Of a stretch of DNA of 5,852 nucleotides, positions 5,740 to 5,852 are shown one piece after another (within the stretch, counting starts at the first letter, position 1; each line of letters opens with the position of its first letter). Below the pieces are notes generated by a model. It did no database searches, was not told the origin of the DNA, and saw nothing but the letters and a program-made list of their open reading frames with translations. The DNA comes from Bacteroidales bacterium UBA3382. Lineage in GTDB: Bacteria; Bacteroidota; Bacteroidia; Bacteroidales; UBA932. The position numbers and the translations under genes are program-made. The stretch lies in NCBI GenBank assembly GCA_002358965.1, contig DEPW01000086.1, forward strand, positions 3,568-9,419, in the 5' to 3' direction.

Positions 5740-5852
5740 TTAGGGCTTCCTCCTGTCCTTGCAGTCCCCGCAGCCCTTATGGCCGCATCCGCAGCAGGAG
5801 GTACGGCCGCCCTTTTTCCTCCTGACTAAGAACCTTACGGTCTTTACGGCTA
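5740..5852 (-). CDS. C-terminal part of a small Cys-rich protein, FeoB-associated type (5' partial)
   Basis: Reading the minus strand, a frame open from the right edge encodes 36 residues and ends at TAA (5742-5740). It has a basic stretch AVKTVRFLVRRKKGG followed by CCGCGHKGCGDCKDRRKP, with five Cys in 12 residues. This matches the tail of FeoB-associated Cys-rich membrane proteins, which have a single N-terminal membrane helix (outside this window), a basic juxtamembrane segment and a short Cys cluster, and are usually encoded just after feoB. If so, the ferrous-iron transporter genes should lie to the right on the same strand. The stop is 2 nt from the convergent regulator's stop, leaving no space for a terminator. 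The small visible part limits certainty; another short metal-binding Cys-rich protein is possible. Confidence 0.6.
   Translation of the reverse strand, partial: AVKTVRFLVRRKKGGRTSCCGCGHKGCGDCKDRRKP

Noticed and set aside
5733..5745. TTTAGGGTTAGGG, telomere-like repeat units
   Set aside because: There are only two imperfect units, formed by the two stop-codon regions; no bacterial function is implied.
5749..5801. Inverted repeat CCTCCTG (5749-5755) / CAGGAGG (5795-5801) near the convergent stops, possible terminator
   Set aside because: The arms are 7 nt with a 39-nt loop, there is no T-tract, and both arms lie within the Cys-rich coding sequence; chance is likely.

Overview
The window reads as a piece of a Bacteroidota chromosome, most likely Bacteroidales, though the genus cannot be fixed. 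Four signs support this. Three ketosynthase-family proteins surround an ACP in the style of aryl-polyene/flexirubin-like loci. The only convincing promoter fits the Bacteroidota pattern (TTG, about 20 nt, then TAnnTTTG). Most starts lack a strong Shine-Dalgarno. A FeoB-associated-type Cys-rich small protein ends at the right edge.

Region 1 (1-4399, + strand) is one tightly packed operon fragment for making and exporting a polyketide- or fatty-acid-like product. It holds the 3' part of a ketosynthase (KS) gene fused to a KS N-half-like domain, then an acyl carrier protein, an intact FabF-type KS with a Cys-His-His triad, and a KS-like chain-length-factor protein that has lost all three catalytic residues. 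A four-helix ArnE/ArnF-like membrane protein and a LolA-like periplasmic lipoprotein carrier follow. Gaps are 12, -4, -4, 20 and 16 nt, and two junctions are ATGA stop/start overlaps. The simplest reading is that ACP and the KS proteins build an acyl or polyene chain, the small membrane protein helps a lipid-linked intermediate cross the inner membrane, and the LolA-like protein serves outer-membrane delivery. An aryl polyene is plausible, but the deciding genes (ammonia-lyase, AMP ligase, ketoreductase, dehydratase, acyltransferase, MMPL exporter) lie outside the window if present.

Region 2 (about 4370-5737, + strand) starts with a Bacteroidota-type promoter embedded in the end of the LolA-like gene. 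It encodes an ScdA/YtfE (RIC)-like di-iron hemerythrin protein, overlapped by 11 bp with a NarL/LuxR-type regulator. The regulator's receiver domain lacks the phospho-acceptor Asp and the conserved Lys. This suggests a kinase-independent regulatory pair in which the di-iron protein may inform the DNA-binding partner about O2, NO or iron.

Region 3 (5740-5852, - strand) is the C-terminal end of a small Cys-rich protein of FeoB-associated type, convergent with the regulator and only 2 nt away. Ferrous-iron uptake genes may lie just beyond the right edge. No RNA genes, CRISPR arrays, insertion sequences or intergenic stretches over 300 nt are present.
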